Position numbers and translations under genes: made by a program
Notes under the pieces: model-generated
The model's input: the letters and a program-made list of their open reading frames with translations, nothing else
What the model was told of the DNA's origin: nothing
Database searches by the model: none
Shown: piece after piece, positions 17,401 to 26,589 of the stretch
Layout of the letters: each line of letters begins with the position of its first letter
How positions within the stretch are numbered: position 1 is the stretch's first letter
Source of the DNA: Paenibacillus contaminans
Lineage (GTDB): Bacteria; Bacillota; Bacilli; Paenibacillales; NBRC-103111
Assembly (NCBI RefSeq): GCF_003285015.1
Contig: NZ_QMFB01000007.1
Location: 248,001 to 312,000, forward strand
Length of the DNA: 64,000 nt
Direction: 5' to 3'

Positions 17401-17567
17401 AAGTAAGCGTCAAAGCTGTCCGAAGAATAAAGGCTCTTTTCCCGTTCGGTGGGCGAGCCGCATTTCCTGCAAATGTGCGATGATCCTGCAAGGGGGCACA
17501 AAAGGAATCGCAGCGCGTATAAGCCTGTTTTCTCAGCATGGAAACGTGCGCGACCCGCATTATCCTG

Positions 17568-17930
17568 TCATAGCGAAAAATCGGTCACGCCTTTCTTATA
17601 GGCATATTTCAGCGTGTAGGTTTCTCCTTCCTCAAAGGGCATTGTTGCAATTTTGATTCGAGTATAATCAAGCCTGTGTTCTCTTAATACTCTTTTTATC
17701 AAAGCAATACCCCGTTCTTCATCCGTAATGACACAAAATATGTTAAGTACATATTTATGTGGGTCAGACACGCATTTCCCCATATCAAAACCATCGACAT
17801 GACCAAGTTCAGCATCAGATAAATATGTATTCAAATATTCCGTTACTTTATTTTTTAACCATTCGTCGCGTTGGTTTCCTTTTACGCTTTTCAAGGGATA
17901 CTGCAGCACTAACCAAAATTTTTCATTCAT
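17568..17930 (-). CDS. Hypothetical protein (120 aa)
   Basis: A soluble protein starting at ATG with GGTGGTG upstream on the minus strand. The N-terminus is MNEKFWLVLQYPLKS, the middle contains LGHVDGFDMGK and LNIFCVITDEERGIALIKRVL. The pattern is alternating beta and alpha segments with no membrane helix or catalytic signature. Similar small proteins occur singly in Bacillus-group accessory regions. Function unknown. Confidence 0.6.
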   Translation of the reverse strand: MNEKFWLVLQYPLKSVKGNQRDEWLKNKVTEYLNTYLSDAELGHVDGFDMGKCVSDPHKYVLNIFCVITDEERGIALIKRVLREHRLDYTRIKIATMPFEEGETYTLKYAYKKGVTDFSL

Positions 17931-18168
17931 TCAAATTCACCACCGTACTTTTGTGTGTTAAATAAACTAGCTGAGCCTTTCATAGGTAAGATGAAATCCT
18001 AAAATCATTATATTACAAAATGTTGGAGGATAGCGCTTTACTTCGAGGTGAACCCCTTATAGTATGAACGGGAAGGCTACTTTAATAATAATCGTTTTTT
18101 ACCAGTAACTTCTCAGCAACTAGGAGTAATATTAGTAGGTGCTAACCAAAACATGGGGGGGTTGCTAT

Positions 18169-18609
18169 TTGAAATTTGACAAGGAAATCGAAAATGCTAT
18201 TGCATGGGCAATAAATTACCTGAATTCGGAGGATTACCAATTACGGTGTCTCGGTTTTGTTGAAGATGCTTATGAAAGAAGCAACGGAATTGAGATGTAG
18301 GGAGGCGATGATGCTCGCGAGTCCGCTAACATTTACGAAGCCCACAAGAATATTGGTTTCCCACCGAAAGGAGCTTTTGTTTTCTATTCCTGTTCTGGCA
18401 TGGTCGAAGGTGAAGTGGAAAATTGGGGACACGTAGCTTTGTCTTTAGGGAATGGAGATGCAATACACGCCTGGGATAAAGTAAGAATAGATAACTATTT
18501 AGCAATTGAAAGTCTTAGACCAGCACCAGGTTGGACCCAACCCCAATTCATAGGATGGGCTCCAGTTGAAAGGATATTAACCGGAATACAGGAGAAGGTA
18601 TGGGATTAA
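18169..18609 (+). pseudogene. CHAP/NlpC-P60-like hydrolase interrupted by in-frame TAG
   Basis: A single frame runs from TTG 18169 to TAA 18607-18609 with one TAG at 18298-18300. Before the stop it reads AIAWAINYLNS, then LGFVEDAYERSNGIEM. After it reads GAFVFYSC, ENWGHVALSLGNGDAIHAWD and FIGWAP. The Cys in LRCLGFVEDAY and the His in WGHVALSLG fit the Cys/His pair of cell-wall NlpC/P60 or CHAP amidases. The reading is continuous apart from the TAG, so one nonsense change explains it. The downstream half alone (from ATG 18400) lacks the Cys. It is probably inactive. Confidence 0.7.
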
Positions 18610-18653
18610 AATAAGTTGCGCTTACGGCAACCATTTGCTCATTAAACATCTCC

Positions 18654-18680
18654 AAAGACTGCCGGCATGCTGGTGGTCTT
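18654..18680 (+). terminator. Terminator after broken hydrolase gene
   Basis: AAGACTGCC pairs with GGTGGTCTT (two G-U pairs) around a GC-rich loop, followed by TTCTC. Confidence 0.6.
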
Positions 18681-18830
18681 TTCTCACATAAATCCATGTT
18701 CAAAAGAGGACGTATCTGAAAGGTTAGCCGTTGTATGCATGACTTTGAAGAGATTCAGAAGAATACTAGAAGCTTTCGCAACCAATTTCAAGAATGAAAC
18801 GTTAAAAGAATAAACAATTACGGAGGAAAT

Positions 18831-19325
18831 ATGAGGGGATTTATAAAAATGGGAGTAATGATTGCGATAGTATTTCTAATTTTTGCTGGATGCAGCAAAG
18901 ATGTCACAGGCGATGAAAAAACAGCCGAGCAATACGTCGAGGATCAAGGTTATAAAATTACTTCCCACAAAGGCGAAACTGATAAGTACCTCTTAGACAA
19001 AAGCAAACTTTACGGAAGTACAGAAACAATACCATACCGGCAGAGCTGGAGGGTTCAAACTGTAGAGCCTGATATGTATTTTGGTGAAGAAATAACTGTG
19101 TATGGATTTACTGTGTCGAATCATCCTCTGGAAAAAAGCAATAAAGCTAAAACGAATGTATATATTATGCTTGCCGAAGGTAAGGTTATTGGCGGATATT
19201 CTTTTCCTAATATCGAGGGTCTGAATGGCAGCGTGTATTCCCTGGACGGAAAAACGCTAGAGGAAGTAACAGGACGAACGTTTAAAGATTGGTCCGATGG
19301 TTGGAAAAAAAAGTACAGCAGTTGA
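18831..19325 (+). CDS. Small lipoprotein
   Basis: A 164-residue protein with a lipoprotein signal peptide (MRGFIKMGVMIAIVFLIFAGC; lipid Cys at residue 21) and a mature beta-rich domain. The ending VTGRTFKDWSDGWKKKY and the middle GEEITVYGFTVSNHPLE resemble small secreted Bacillus-group proteins of unknown role. CGGAGGAAAT precedes the ATG. It is anchored on the outer face of the membrane. It is followed by a strong terminator and has no operon partner. Confidence 0.8.
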   Translation: MRGFIKMGVMIAIVFLIFAGCSKDVTGDEKTAEQYVEDQGYKITSHKGETDKYLLDKSKLYGSTETIPYRQSWRVQTVEPDMYFGEEITVYGFTVSNHPLEKSNKAKTNVYIMLAEGKVIGGYSFPNIEGLNGSVYSLDGKTLEEVTGRTFKDWSDGWKKKYSS

Positions 19326-19354
19326 CTATGCTAAACAGGTACATAGATGAACGA

Positions 19355-19394
19355 AACAAGGAGCAGTTTGCCGCGGCAGCTGCTCCTTGTTTTT
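19355..19394 (+). terminator. Rho-independent terminator after lipoprotein gene
   Basis: AACAAGGAGCAG (19355-19366) pairs with CTGCTCCTTGTT, followed by TTTATC. Confidence 0.9.
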
Positions 19395-19494
19395 ATCAAA
19401 CGAAATAGCCGTTTACAATATAAGTTGATAAAAAAATACACAGATCGGGATCGTACGTATGTTAATATTTAGTAAGACAGGAGGTAATGAGTGC

Positions 19495-20067
19495 ATGTTT
19501 CCAGAAAAAGAGAACCACCGAAACGCAGACGGGTACAAACCTAATGTAGTTCCTAGAGCTCTTAAAGTTATTAATAGCATAAAGGAGGATACACTCCGAA
19601 TGGATTCTTTCGATGAGGAAATCCAAGTGGAAGAAGGACTGGAAGACATTACGGGTTTAACTTGTATCTATGTACCGGTAAATGATGTTTACGAGTCGAT
19701 CAAGTGGTATCAAAAAAATTTAGGATTCCAGCCTGCAAACAACGACCGAGTTGAGCCCGGGATGGCGACAGCTGTTTTGAATTTTCCCGATCGGAATGGA
19801 AATCTGCCTTCACCTGGTTTAAGGCAAGTCGTACCTGCTCTGTTCCTTCACAAATCGGATGAAGAAGGCGGTCGACTAAGCTTTTCATGGTCATTGGACA
19901 GCGGCAAACCCCATGCAATGGCATGTTTCATTACTCCAAGGATCCAGGAGCTGTTAGAACGTTTCAAGGAAAACGGAGTGAATATTTTAGGAGAACGGGT
20001 GACAAGCGGACCCAACATAACATTCGCAGATCCTGACGGTAACATATGGGAAGTTTGGCAACCATAA
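19495..20067 (+). CDS. VOC-family protein with N-terminal extension
   Basis: The VOC domain runs from about residue 50 (GLTCIYVPVNDVYESIKWYQKNLGF) to the end (ITFADPDGNIWEVWQP), a single-domain glyoxalase-fold protein. The final Glu in IWEVWQP is the usual metal ligand. Two starts are possible: ATG 19495 with GGAGG 10 nt upstream, or ATG 19600 with AAGGAGG 11 nt upstream, giving a more standard 155-residue protein. The extension (KENHRNADGYKPNVVPRALK) is charged and of unknown role. The substrate is unknown. Confidence 0.75.
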   Translation: MFPEKENHRNADGYKPNVVPRALKVINSIKEDTLRMDSFDEEIQVEEGLEDITGLTCIYVPVNDVYESIKWYQKNLGFQPANNDRVEPGMATAVLNFPDRNGNLPSPGLRQVVPALFLHKSDEEGGRLSFSWSLDSGKPHAMACFITPRIQELLERFKENGVNILGERVTSGPNITFADPDGNIWEVWQP

Positions 20068-20120
20068 TCGATCAACCAGACTTATTACACAATTGAGAAC
20101 ATTAGCTCAGAAGATAGACG

Positions 20121-20156
20121 AAGGCAGCCGGTCAGAATGATCGGCTGCCTTTTCTC
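20121..20156 (+). terminator. Terminator after VOC gene (GGCTGCC family)
   Basis: AAGGCAGCCG (20121-20130) pairs with CGGCTGCCTT (20142-20151), followed by TTCTC. Confidence 0.85.
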
Positions 20157-20241
20157 TAATAACGGGGAGTGAAAGATGAAATAAGAAAAATCTATAACAT
20201 TTTTAATGAGCAGTGGTAATTTTCACTAAGGGGGTAATGCA

Positions 20242-20751
20242 GTGAAGGTGAGGTTATCGAATTATTGTGAAGATTGGGTTCGAATGTTTCTGGATGAGGT
20301 TGAGTTTCTGAAGACAATATTTAAGGATGAAATCGTACGTTTCGAGCATTTTGGCAGTACATCCGTTCCCGTTATGAAGGCGAAACCGGTAATAGATATG
20401 ATGTGCATTGTGAACAATATACAAAGAATCGACTTATATAATGATGAAATGCTGTCTTACGAATACGATATTGCAGGAGAATGGGGAATTTCAGGAAGGA
20501 GATTGTTTCGAAAAGGCGGGTAGACTAGAACGCATCATATTCATTTCTACCAATTGGATAACCCGGAAATCGAACGTCATCTCATATTTCGAGATTATTT
20601 GCGATGTCATCCAAAAGAGGTTGTCAGGTATAGCAGCTTCAAAGAAGAATTATCCCAACGCTTCGAGGACACGAGTGGTTATAGTCCAGCAAAAAAAGCG
20701 TTTGTAAAAGAAATGGAACAACAAGCGTTCACATGGTTCAAGGCAACTTAA
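20242..20751 (+). pseudogene. GrpB-family protein interrupted by in-frame TAG
   Basis: One frame from GTG 20242 to TAA 20751 carries a TAG at 20521-20523. The first part has FEHFGSTSVPVMKAKPVIDMM, the hallmark of the GrpB/UPF0157 nucleotidyltransferase-like family. The second continues in the same frame with THHIHFYQ, IERHLIFRDYLRCHP and KKAFVKEMEQQAFTW. Normal family members have a residue, often Asp, Asn or Glu, where the TAG falls (KGG-x-TRTHH). One nonsense change is the simplest cause. The GGGGG-type ribosome binding site is intact. Confidence 0.75.
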
Positions 20752-20790
20752 AACCAACGGGTGAAGAAAGTTTAATGTTCGCCCAGAGCG

Positions 20791-20816
20791 AGGCTGCCGA
20801 ATCGGCAGCCTTTTCC
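20791..20816 (+). terminator. Terminator after GrpB pseudogene (GGCTGCCG family)
   Basis: AGGCTGCCG, 3-nt loop, CGGCAGCCT, then TTTCCTC. Confidence 0.85.
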
Positions 20817-20912
20817 TCTAACTGTCGGCAAAGTTAATTAATAACGATACATTCCGAAGAATTATTTTGATATCTATTGTAAGGTTGAGGGAAATAGGAA
20901 GGTGGGGAGCTT

Positions 20913-21362
20913 TTGATATCATTAAAAGAAATCGACCATCAGAATTGGCAAGAATGTATTAAATTAAAGGTGAAAAAAGAACAAGAACATTTTTTACCTT
21001 CAAATCTGTATTCTCTTGTACAAGCCAAGTACCAAAAAACTGATTTTTATTCATTTGTACCGCTTGCGATTTATAAGGAAGAGACCATGGTTGGATTTAT
21101 AATGTGGGATGAGGTTCCAAACAACGGGATATATGTGATACCTCGTTTGATGATTGATGAGCAATATCAGGGAAAAGGGATTGCAAAACGTGCGATTCAA
21201 GCAGCCATTGACATTATCAAGCAAAAAAACGATTGTAAAGGAATACAGGTTAGTTATAAGCCAGATAATGATGCTGCACAAAGACTATATGCAAGTTTAG
21301 GATTTAAACGAAACGAGTTAAAATCAAAACCCGATGGGCCAGTCGTCGAACTTGAAATATAA
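20913..21362 (+). CDS. GNAT N-acetyltransferase (BltD/spermidine acetyltransferase-like)
   Basis: A 149-residue GNAT. The acetyl-CoA binding motif A is RLMIDEQYQGKGIAKRAIQAAI. The earlier FVPLAIYKEETMVGFIMWD and the later QVSYKPDNDAAQRLYASLGF match BltD/PaiA-type polyamine or multidrug-region acetyltransferases. The start is TTG with GGTGGGGAG just upstream. It is single and flanked by terminators or noncoding DNA. Acceptor specificity is inferred only from overall similarity. Confidence 0.8.
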   Translation: MISLKEIDHQNWQECIKLKVKKEQEHFLPSNLYSLVQAKYQKTDFYSFVPLAIYKEETMVGFIMWDEVPNNGIYVIPRLMIDEQYQGKGIAKRAIQAAIDIIKQKNDCKGIQVSYKPDNDAAQRLYASLGFKRNELKSKPDGPVVELEI

Positions 21363-21562
21363 ATTAACAAATCATGGAGATGATCGATGGGAGCCAACCC
21401 GTCAATAAACTTTGTGATATGCCTGTGCCGTAAGAATGATAGCATTTGCGGGGAGTAACTAGTGCGCTTTTTACGAACAGAGAGTTCGTTTTATCTTTAA
21501 ACGTTAATCATGAACCTCCAGCTATCAAAAATAACGTATTAGTGTCAGGAGGAAACGCGTGC

Positions 21563-22603
21563 ATGATCAGGAAACAAAAAATTGTAGTGATTGGTGCAGG
21601 GATTGTTGGCGCATCAATGACTTACAACTTGGCAAAGCGGAATCAGGATGTCACTTTGATCGAGTGCAATTCAACGGTTGCGTGTGAAGTAACCGAAAAA
21701 TCTTTCGCTTGGATCAATACGTCGGGCCGAGTTTTACAAAAATATCGGCCTTTATATGATGCAGCACTAACCGAATATCATGCTTTAGAAAAAGAAATAC
21801 CTGAGTTAAAAATAAACTGGCACGGAGCACTGACATGGGGAGTTCCTGCAAATTTTGAGTCTCGTGTACAAAAATTAAATCGGCAGCAGATCATTGAACT
21901 GGAGCCTAACTTGATGGAATATCCGGATGAAGCCGTGTACGCGCGCGAAGAAGGCGCTGTTGATCCTGTTTGGACAACAAAACTTTTGGCGGATAAGGCT
22001 GAAGAAAATGGAGCGAAAATACTTTTTGATACGAAAGTGATGAAAATAATGATAGAGGATGCCAAGGTTGTGGGGGTTCACACCTCAAACGGTTTTATCG
22101 AATCGGATGTTATCGTATTAGCAACCGGCGCAGCTTTACCTGAACTCTGTAATCCGTTAGGCCTCGATGTTCCTGTCGCTCCTTCGCCTTCTATTATGAT
22201 TCGCATGAAATCGAATGAAAATTTAATTCATACTTTAATTTCGAATTCACAATTTGAAGCAAGACAACTAACCGACGGTATGCTAATTGCGGCCGAAGAT
22301 TATAGAGATGAGTCCGGAGAAAATGGGCCGGAGGCAATTGGAAAACGAACGTTTGAAATCCTTCGTAACGGTTTAAAAGGCGGAGAGAAATTGGAATTGG
22401 AAAGTATCAAGGTAGGAATGAGACCTATGCCTGTAGACGGATACCCCATCGTTGGCTTTTATGATCAGATAGAGGGGCTATATCTAATCGTTATGCATTC
22501 AGCCATTACGCTTGCTCCAGTTATTAGTCGTTTGGCTGCAAGCGAAATAATAGACAACGTACGGGTGGAAGAATTAGAATGCTGCCGGTTATCCAGATTT
22601 TAA
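21563..22603 (+). CDS. FAD-dependent oxidoreductase (DAO family)
   Basis: A 346-residue flavoenzyme with the N-terminal dinucleotide fold (VVIGAGIVGASMTYNLAKRNQDVTLIE in pieces) and a DAO-family body: SFAWINTSGR, GAVDPVWTTKLLADKAEENGA, IVLATGAALPELC and the C-terminal GMRPMPVDGYPIVGF. It probably oxidises a D-amino acid, glycine or sarcosine-type amine. The ATG at 21563 has AGGAGG upstream. The reading frame is open for 39 more codons upstream without a ribosome binding site. The C-terminus (CCRLSRF) is the usual family end, so it is complete. It has no partner subunits. Confidence 0.85.
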   Translation: MIRKQKIVVIGAGIVGASMTYNLAKRNQDVTLIECNSTVACEVTEKSFAWINTSGRVLQKYRPLYDAALTEYHALEKEIPELKINWHGALTWGVPANFESRVQKLNRQQIIELEPNLMEYPDEAVYAREEGAVDPVWTTKLLADKAEENGAKILFDTKVMKIMIEDAKVVGVHTSNGFIESDVIVLATGAALPELCNPLGLDVPVAPSPSIMIRMKSNENLIHTLISNSQFEARQLTDGMLIAAEDYRDESGENGPEAIGKRTFEILRNGLKGGEKLELESIKVGMRPMPVDGYPIVGFYDQIEGLYLIVMHSAITLAPVISRLAASEIIDNVRVEELECCRLSRF

Positions 22604-22736
22604 ACGTGTGCGTATTGTAGATATCGAGTAAGAAGCTGCTTTAAATAAAGTACTGAAAGAGTTTGTTGGTGTATAATAAGCAATAATTGATCAATCAGTA
22701 ATTTTGTGTGGCGAAGAAAATTTATATACTGTGGTG

Positions 22737-23066
22737 ATGAAATTGGCGATTTTAGAAAAACGTAAGCGAAAGATTGTAGTCAACAACAAAGAATTTTATT
22801 GGTATATCGGTAAAGACCCATATGATAAAATATTTGCAAAAGCGGTACATATTATTTCGCCAACCAAAGATTTTCTTGTAATATACCGACTTGATTTTGT
22901 TACAGAAGGAAGTATATTTCCGAAGTTAGAAGTGATTAAAAGTAGTTATATTGAGCCTGGTTTTTATAATTTAAATGAAAATGTTCTTGAGCAAGAAGTG
23001 ACACCTAAATGTGTTAGTGAAATAATATCATTTTGTCTTTCAAATAACTCAAACTTCGCAGAGTAA
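22737..23066 (+). CDS. Hypothetical protein (about 109 aa)
   Basis: An AT-rich small soluble protein. Upstream starts in frame (TTG 22704) are possible. No strong ribosome binding site marks the ATG at 22737. The body reads KIVVNNKEFYWYIGKDPYD, HIISPTKDFLVIYRLDF and ends SFCLSNNSNFAE. It is beta-rich with aromatic pairs, like small accessory proteins near SUKH or DUF4304 genes. The base composition is clearly more AT-rich than the FAD oxidoreductase before it, which suggests later acquisition. Function unknown. Confidence 0.5.
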   Translation: MKLAILEKRKRKIVVNNKEFYWYIGKDPYDKIFAKAVHIISPTKDFLVIYRLDFVTEGSIFPKLEVIKSSYIEPGFYNLNENVLEQEVTPKCVSEIISFCLSNNSNFAE

Positions 23067-23202
23067 AATTGGCCATGAATCCTTTTCGTTTTTTACAAGC
23101 TAATGGATTTTCTGCTGGAGAATTTAAAGCCAAGTGAATTTTGATTTTTTAAATTATAAAGTGATGCTTAGTTTTTCAATTCCTATGAGGAAGTGTTATA
23201 AA

Positions 23203-23550
23203 ATGAAAATATTCAGTACGGCACCAGAAGGAAATGAATTGGCCCAATATGTTGGAGTAGATTATATTAAGTTTTCTATTTCAACAATTGAGAGCGTAAC
23301 TGATTGGATGAAAAATAATGATAATGTCGCTCAACCACTTCTGGCAAATATCGATTTATTGTTAATGATTTCTCATAAATATTCTACAGACGCTAATTTG
23401 TTGTTAGAAAAAAGAAAAATACAAGAATGGAAACAGGTTTTTCATGATTGGTTTGCACGTTGTGAAAGCAAAATACATGCTAAATATAGAGAGGGTATAA
23501 AAGAAAATGGTGATGAACTTTTCATAAAATTAGAACAATATGGACACTAA
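23203..23550 (+). CDS. Hypothetical protein (about 115 aa)
   Basis: AT-rich, soluble and mostly helical (IESVTDWMKNNDNVAQPLL, KRKIQEWKQVFHDWFARCESK). ATG 23203 has GAGGAAGTG 9 nt upstream. An in-frame ATG at 23134 has none. It shares the low-GC character of the previous gene and may belong with it. No family recognised. Confidence 0.5.
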   Translation: MKIFSTAPEGNELAQYVGVDYIKFSISTIESVTDWMKNNDNVAQPLLANIDLLLMISHKYSTDANLLLEKRKIQEWKQVFHDWFARCESKIHAKYREGIKENGDELFIKLEQYGH

Positions 23551-23708
23551 TAATTTTGGGCCGTCCCAAAAGTAGTTTTTAACCAAGGATACTCAGCCCC
23601 ATAATACGAAAACTCGAGTCTGAAGGCTCAAAAATAATTGCCGGTCAGGTCCGATAAATCCCGCGTAAATCAATAATACAAAGTGAAGTATTAAAGGAGG
23701 AGCATATA

Positions 23709-24104
23709 ATGGACAAGGTAATACCTTTCTTAATGTTTCAAGATGGCAAGGCAGAAGAAGCGATGAACCTTTATACCTCAATCATTGAGGATTCTGAAAT
23801 CACAAGCATTGTTCGGTATGGCCCCAATGAAGCTGGGGAAGAAGGAACCGTTTTCCAGGCTACTTTCACATTAAAAGGGCAGGAGTTTATGTGTATTGAC
23901 AGTAATGTCAAACATGCATTTTCCTTTACACCTTCGTTCTCGATTTATGTTGTTTGTAATACGGAGGAAGAAATTGATGAGCTATATGGGAAACTTAATG
24001 AAGGCGGACAAGCTCTAATGCCATTAGGTAATTATGGGTTCAGTAAAAAGTTCGGTTGGCTGAAAGACCGCTTCGGAGTATCGTGGCAAATAAATTTTGT
24101 CTAA
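23709..24104 (+). CDS. PhnB-like VOC protein
   Basis: A 131-residue single-domain protein of the PhnB/3-demethylubiquinone-methyltransferase-like VOC group: MDKVIPFLMFQDGKAEEAMNLYTSI, then GQEFMCIDSNVKHAFSFTPSFSI and the C-terminal GWLKDRFGVSWQINF. A strong AAAGGAGG precedes the ATG. The methyltransferase name is historical, and the true activity is unknown. A related gene is at 40485. Confidence 0.85.
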   Translation: MDKVIPFLMFQDGKAEEAMNLYTSIIEDSEITSIVRYGPNEAGEEGTVFQATFTLKGQEFMCIDSNVKHAFSFTPSFSIYVVCNTEEEIDELYGKLNEGGQALMPLGNYGFSKKFGWLKDRFGVSWQINFV

Positions 24105-24578
24105 AAAGGGCTGTTTAGTTTCGGATATGCCTGGTTTTGCTGATAATTTCATCGAAGGAAACGAGGTTGTTCCGTGTCCAGCCTTTCCTTCATTCTTGTG
24201 ATAGAAAACTGTGTTATGTAAAATAACCCCTTCCAAATTCGCAAGGATAAACTTGCTTTTTCCCTTCGCAGTCATGCGCTACAGAATGTCAAAAAGACTC
24301 TTAATTTTAAACTAGTCGTCTCATAGCAGGGCGACAGATACACCTCGACCTCGATCCCGGTACACGCCGTGATCGAGGTCGAGTTCGTTCCGAAGCAGGT
24401 CGAGGGCTGGGAAACGGAAGTCATCCCGTTTTCGGCACCAGCCAATGTCAAGAAACCTAATAAAAAGATAAGGCGATCCCATAGTTTACAAGTCTGATTC
24501 CCCTTACAATGAACTCTGAAATCATATCGTTCGTGCTGCACTATATGCTGGACCATAACAACCGGGAGGGGCTTCAAC
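24105..24578 (+). other. Intergenic region with 13-bp inverted repeat and possible coding debris
   Basis: No gene is supported here. A perfect inverted repeat (CTCGACCTCGATC at 24344-24356 and its complement at 24371-24383, 14-nt loop) lies about 200 nt before the heparinase gene. One plus frame over 24330-24498 reads on through IEVEFVPKQVEGWETEVIPF and PNKKIRRSHSLQV, then stops. It has an upstream stop and no start signal, and looks like a gene fragment. Confidence 0.4.
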
Positions 24579-26486
24579 ATGTCTTCATCTGCCAACAAGC
24601 GATTAGTTCGGGATTGGGAAGCGATTCGAGAAAAAATCAAGGACTACGACTGGGCTTCGGCCATTCATGACCAAACGAAAAAAGAAACCGATTGGTGGGT
24701 AGCCAACTACGCAGATGATGTCTCGCGTACGAGCGGCTGGATGCACAACTATTTCTGCGACAAGTGCTTCGCTCATCTCATTTTTGATAAAACAAAACCG
24801 ACTGAGCATGTATGCAGCCAATGCGGCGCGCACCGCTTGACCGACGAGGTCGTTCAAGCATGGAACTGCTCGTACCGCGGAGCTTCATGTACTCAGGTAT
24901 TTCATGCAGCCGTCATGTACCGGATTCATGGCGACCCGGCATACATGACTTATATTCGTAAAGTGCTGAACTTCCTTGCCGACAACCTGAACGATTTCAC
25001 CAATCGCGGTCCAGCCGGCTTCGGAGGACGCTTCAATGGCATTAACCTATCGGATGCGGTTGATATCTGCTCGATTTTAAACGGGATGGAGATCGTCCGT
25101 GAGGAATTCACTCAAGATGAATTGATCAAATACAAAACGCATTTTTTCATGCCGATGGCTCATTTCATGAACGTGACGCCCGGCGGCACGCCGAATATCG
25201 CCTGCTGGATGAAATCCGCACTCGGCATGACCGGCCTGTTCTTCGGCGAGCATGAGCTGTGCCGTCTGGCAGCAGAGGGTTTCGAGGGCTTTCGAGAAGT
25301 CATGTTCACCGGCCTGCTGCCGTCTGGCTTCTGGTACGAGAGCTCCTTTCATTATCACTATTACTGTGCCGCAGGACTGACCTACTATGCGGCGTTCTGT
25401 GCGATCTACGACTACGATTTTCCGGAGTTTACGGATGCGATCCGCAAAATGTACCGCTATCCGATCGACTACGTCTTCCCGAACGGATTGCTGCCAAGCC
25501 CGAACGACGGCTGGCCGCTGCGTACCTTTGCCGACTACGCACACCAATACGAGTGGATTCAAAATGCCTTCGACGAACCGGCGTATCGCTTCGCTTTATC
25601 GGAATGTTATGTGCCGCTGGATAATGGGGCTACAGCAACACACGAAGCGCTTCCACCGCTCGGCGGCCTGCCGCGGCTCCTGTTCGGCGCCGATTGGGTG
25701 GCTGAACGAGAGCGATACGAGCTTGCACACGGCGTTTCGATCGCACCGCGTCTGGAGTCGCGCATGGATGAGCACATTCACTATGTCATGCTGCAGAATG
25801 TGCAGGCAAGCGTGTTCTTGAAATATGGCTATGTCATTCGCGAGCATTCCCATGCGGATATTATGAACTTCGAGCTTTACGCGAACGGACAGTTGTTGTC
25901 ACGGGACATATCCAATAGCGGCTACGGCTCGGATCTGTTCAAGGAATGGCAGCGCAAAGCGATCGCGCACAACACCGTTATGGTCGACCTCGAGAATCAG
26001 CCGAACCGCCCTGCGGGCAAGATGGTTGCTTTCGATGCCGACGGCAATTCCTGCAGCGTAAAAGCTGCGGACGTCTATCCAGGCGTAAACTATGCCCGCT
26101 CCCTGCAATTGCTTGACGACCGGCTTGTCGATCAGTTTGCGATTACGCAGACCGAAGAAAGCCGCGAGCGTACCTTCGACTGGCTCTTCCACTGCTCAGG
26201 AGAAATCGAATCCAATCTGCCGTTTGCTCCTGCGGAGCAGCCGGGCAAGGCGGACGGCTATCATCTGATGCAGGGCGTGCAAAGCTGCCGGGTCGACGGC
26301 GATTTCGAAATCAGCTGGGTGCTGCCGGATCATAAACTAACGCTGACCATGAAAGGCGAACCCGGGTCGACGGTGTACGTATTCAGAGGCTACGAGCATC
26401 GTTCCGACCTACTGCGCTGGGGCGTCATGGTGCGCCGAACGGGTATTTCGGCGGTATACGAAGCCTCCTATCATTTTGCTGATTAA
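24579..26486 (+). CDS. Heparinase II/III-family polysaccharide lyase-like protein
   Basis: A 635-residue protein without signal peptide. Near residue 65 is a zinc knuckle (YFCDKC, CSQCG), common in heparinase-like enzymes. Residues 80-340 form the alpha/alpha barrel (FHAAVMYRIHGD, FNGINLSDAVDICSILNG, SSFHYHYYCAAGLTYYA). The C-terminal beta-sandwich has REHSHADIMNFELYANG and LLSRDISNSGYGS, the usual heparinase II/III signature with a metal His. It would cleave uronic-acid-containing oligosaccharides by beta-elimination in the cytoplasm. GGGAGGGG precedes the ATG. The next gene follows within about 100 nt and is probably cotranscribed. Alginate, heparin-like or other uronates are all possible substrates. 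Confidence 0.8.
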   Translation: MSSSANKRLVRDWEAIREKIKDYDWASAIHDQTKKETDWWVANYADDVSRTSGWMHNYFCDKCFAHLIFDKTKPTEHVCSQCGAHRLTDEVVQAWNCSYRGASCTQVFHAAVMYRIHGDPAYMTYIRKVLNFLADNLNDFTNRGPAGFGGRFNGINLSDAVDICSILNGMEIVREEFTQDELIKYKTHFFMPMAHFMNVTPGGTPNIACWMKSALGMTGLFFGEHELCRLAAEGFEGFREVMFTGLLPSGFWYESSFHYHYYCAAGLTYYAAFCAIYDYDFPEFTDAIRKMYRYPIDYVFPNGLLPSPNDGWPLRTFADYAHQYEWIQNAFDEPAYRFALSECYVPLDNGATATHEALPPLGGLPRLLFGADWVAERERYELAHGVSIAPRLESRMDEHIHYVMLQNVQASVFLKYGYVIREHSHADIMNFELYANGQLLSRDISNSGYGSDLFKEWQRKAIAHNTVMVDLENQPNRPAGKMVAFDADGNSCSVKAADVYPGVNYARSLQLLDDRLVDQFAITQTEESRERTFDWLFHCSGEIESNLPFAPAEQPGKADGYHLMQGVQSCRVDGDFEISWVLPDHKLTLTMKGEPGSTVYVFRGYEHRSDLLRWGVMVRRTGISAVYEASYHFAD

Positions 26487-26589
26487 TGCAGACAGGAAGT
26501 GGGAAGCTAGTTGTCTCGGCTTGTTTCGATCGGCATAGTGAAAGATGAATGAGCGTCAAATCATCCTTAAATATCACACGGAGGCCGCT

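Noticed and set aside
17401..17567. Possible small RNA between the terminator and the minus-strand hypothetical gene
   Set aside because: No promoter plus terminator pair or clear conserved fold was found in this stretch.
18298..20523. TAG recoding (amber suppression or pyrrolysine-type readthrough)
   Set aside because: Only two genes show in-frame TAG, TAG also ends normal genes in this window, and no suppressor tRNA or Pyl genes are seen. Simple nonsense mutations are more likely.
23560..23660. Sequence resembling an insertion-sequence end (GGGCCGTCCCAAAAGTAG)
   Set aside because: No matching opposite end, transposase gene or target duplication was found in the window, so a mobile element cannot be supported.
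24272..24640. Minus-strand open frame of 122 codons before the heparinase gene
   Set aside because: It runs into the heparinase coding region, has no ribosome binding site and shows no family features.
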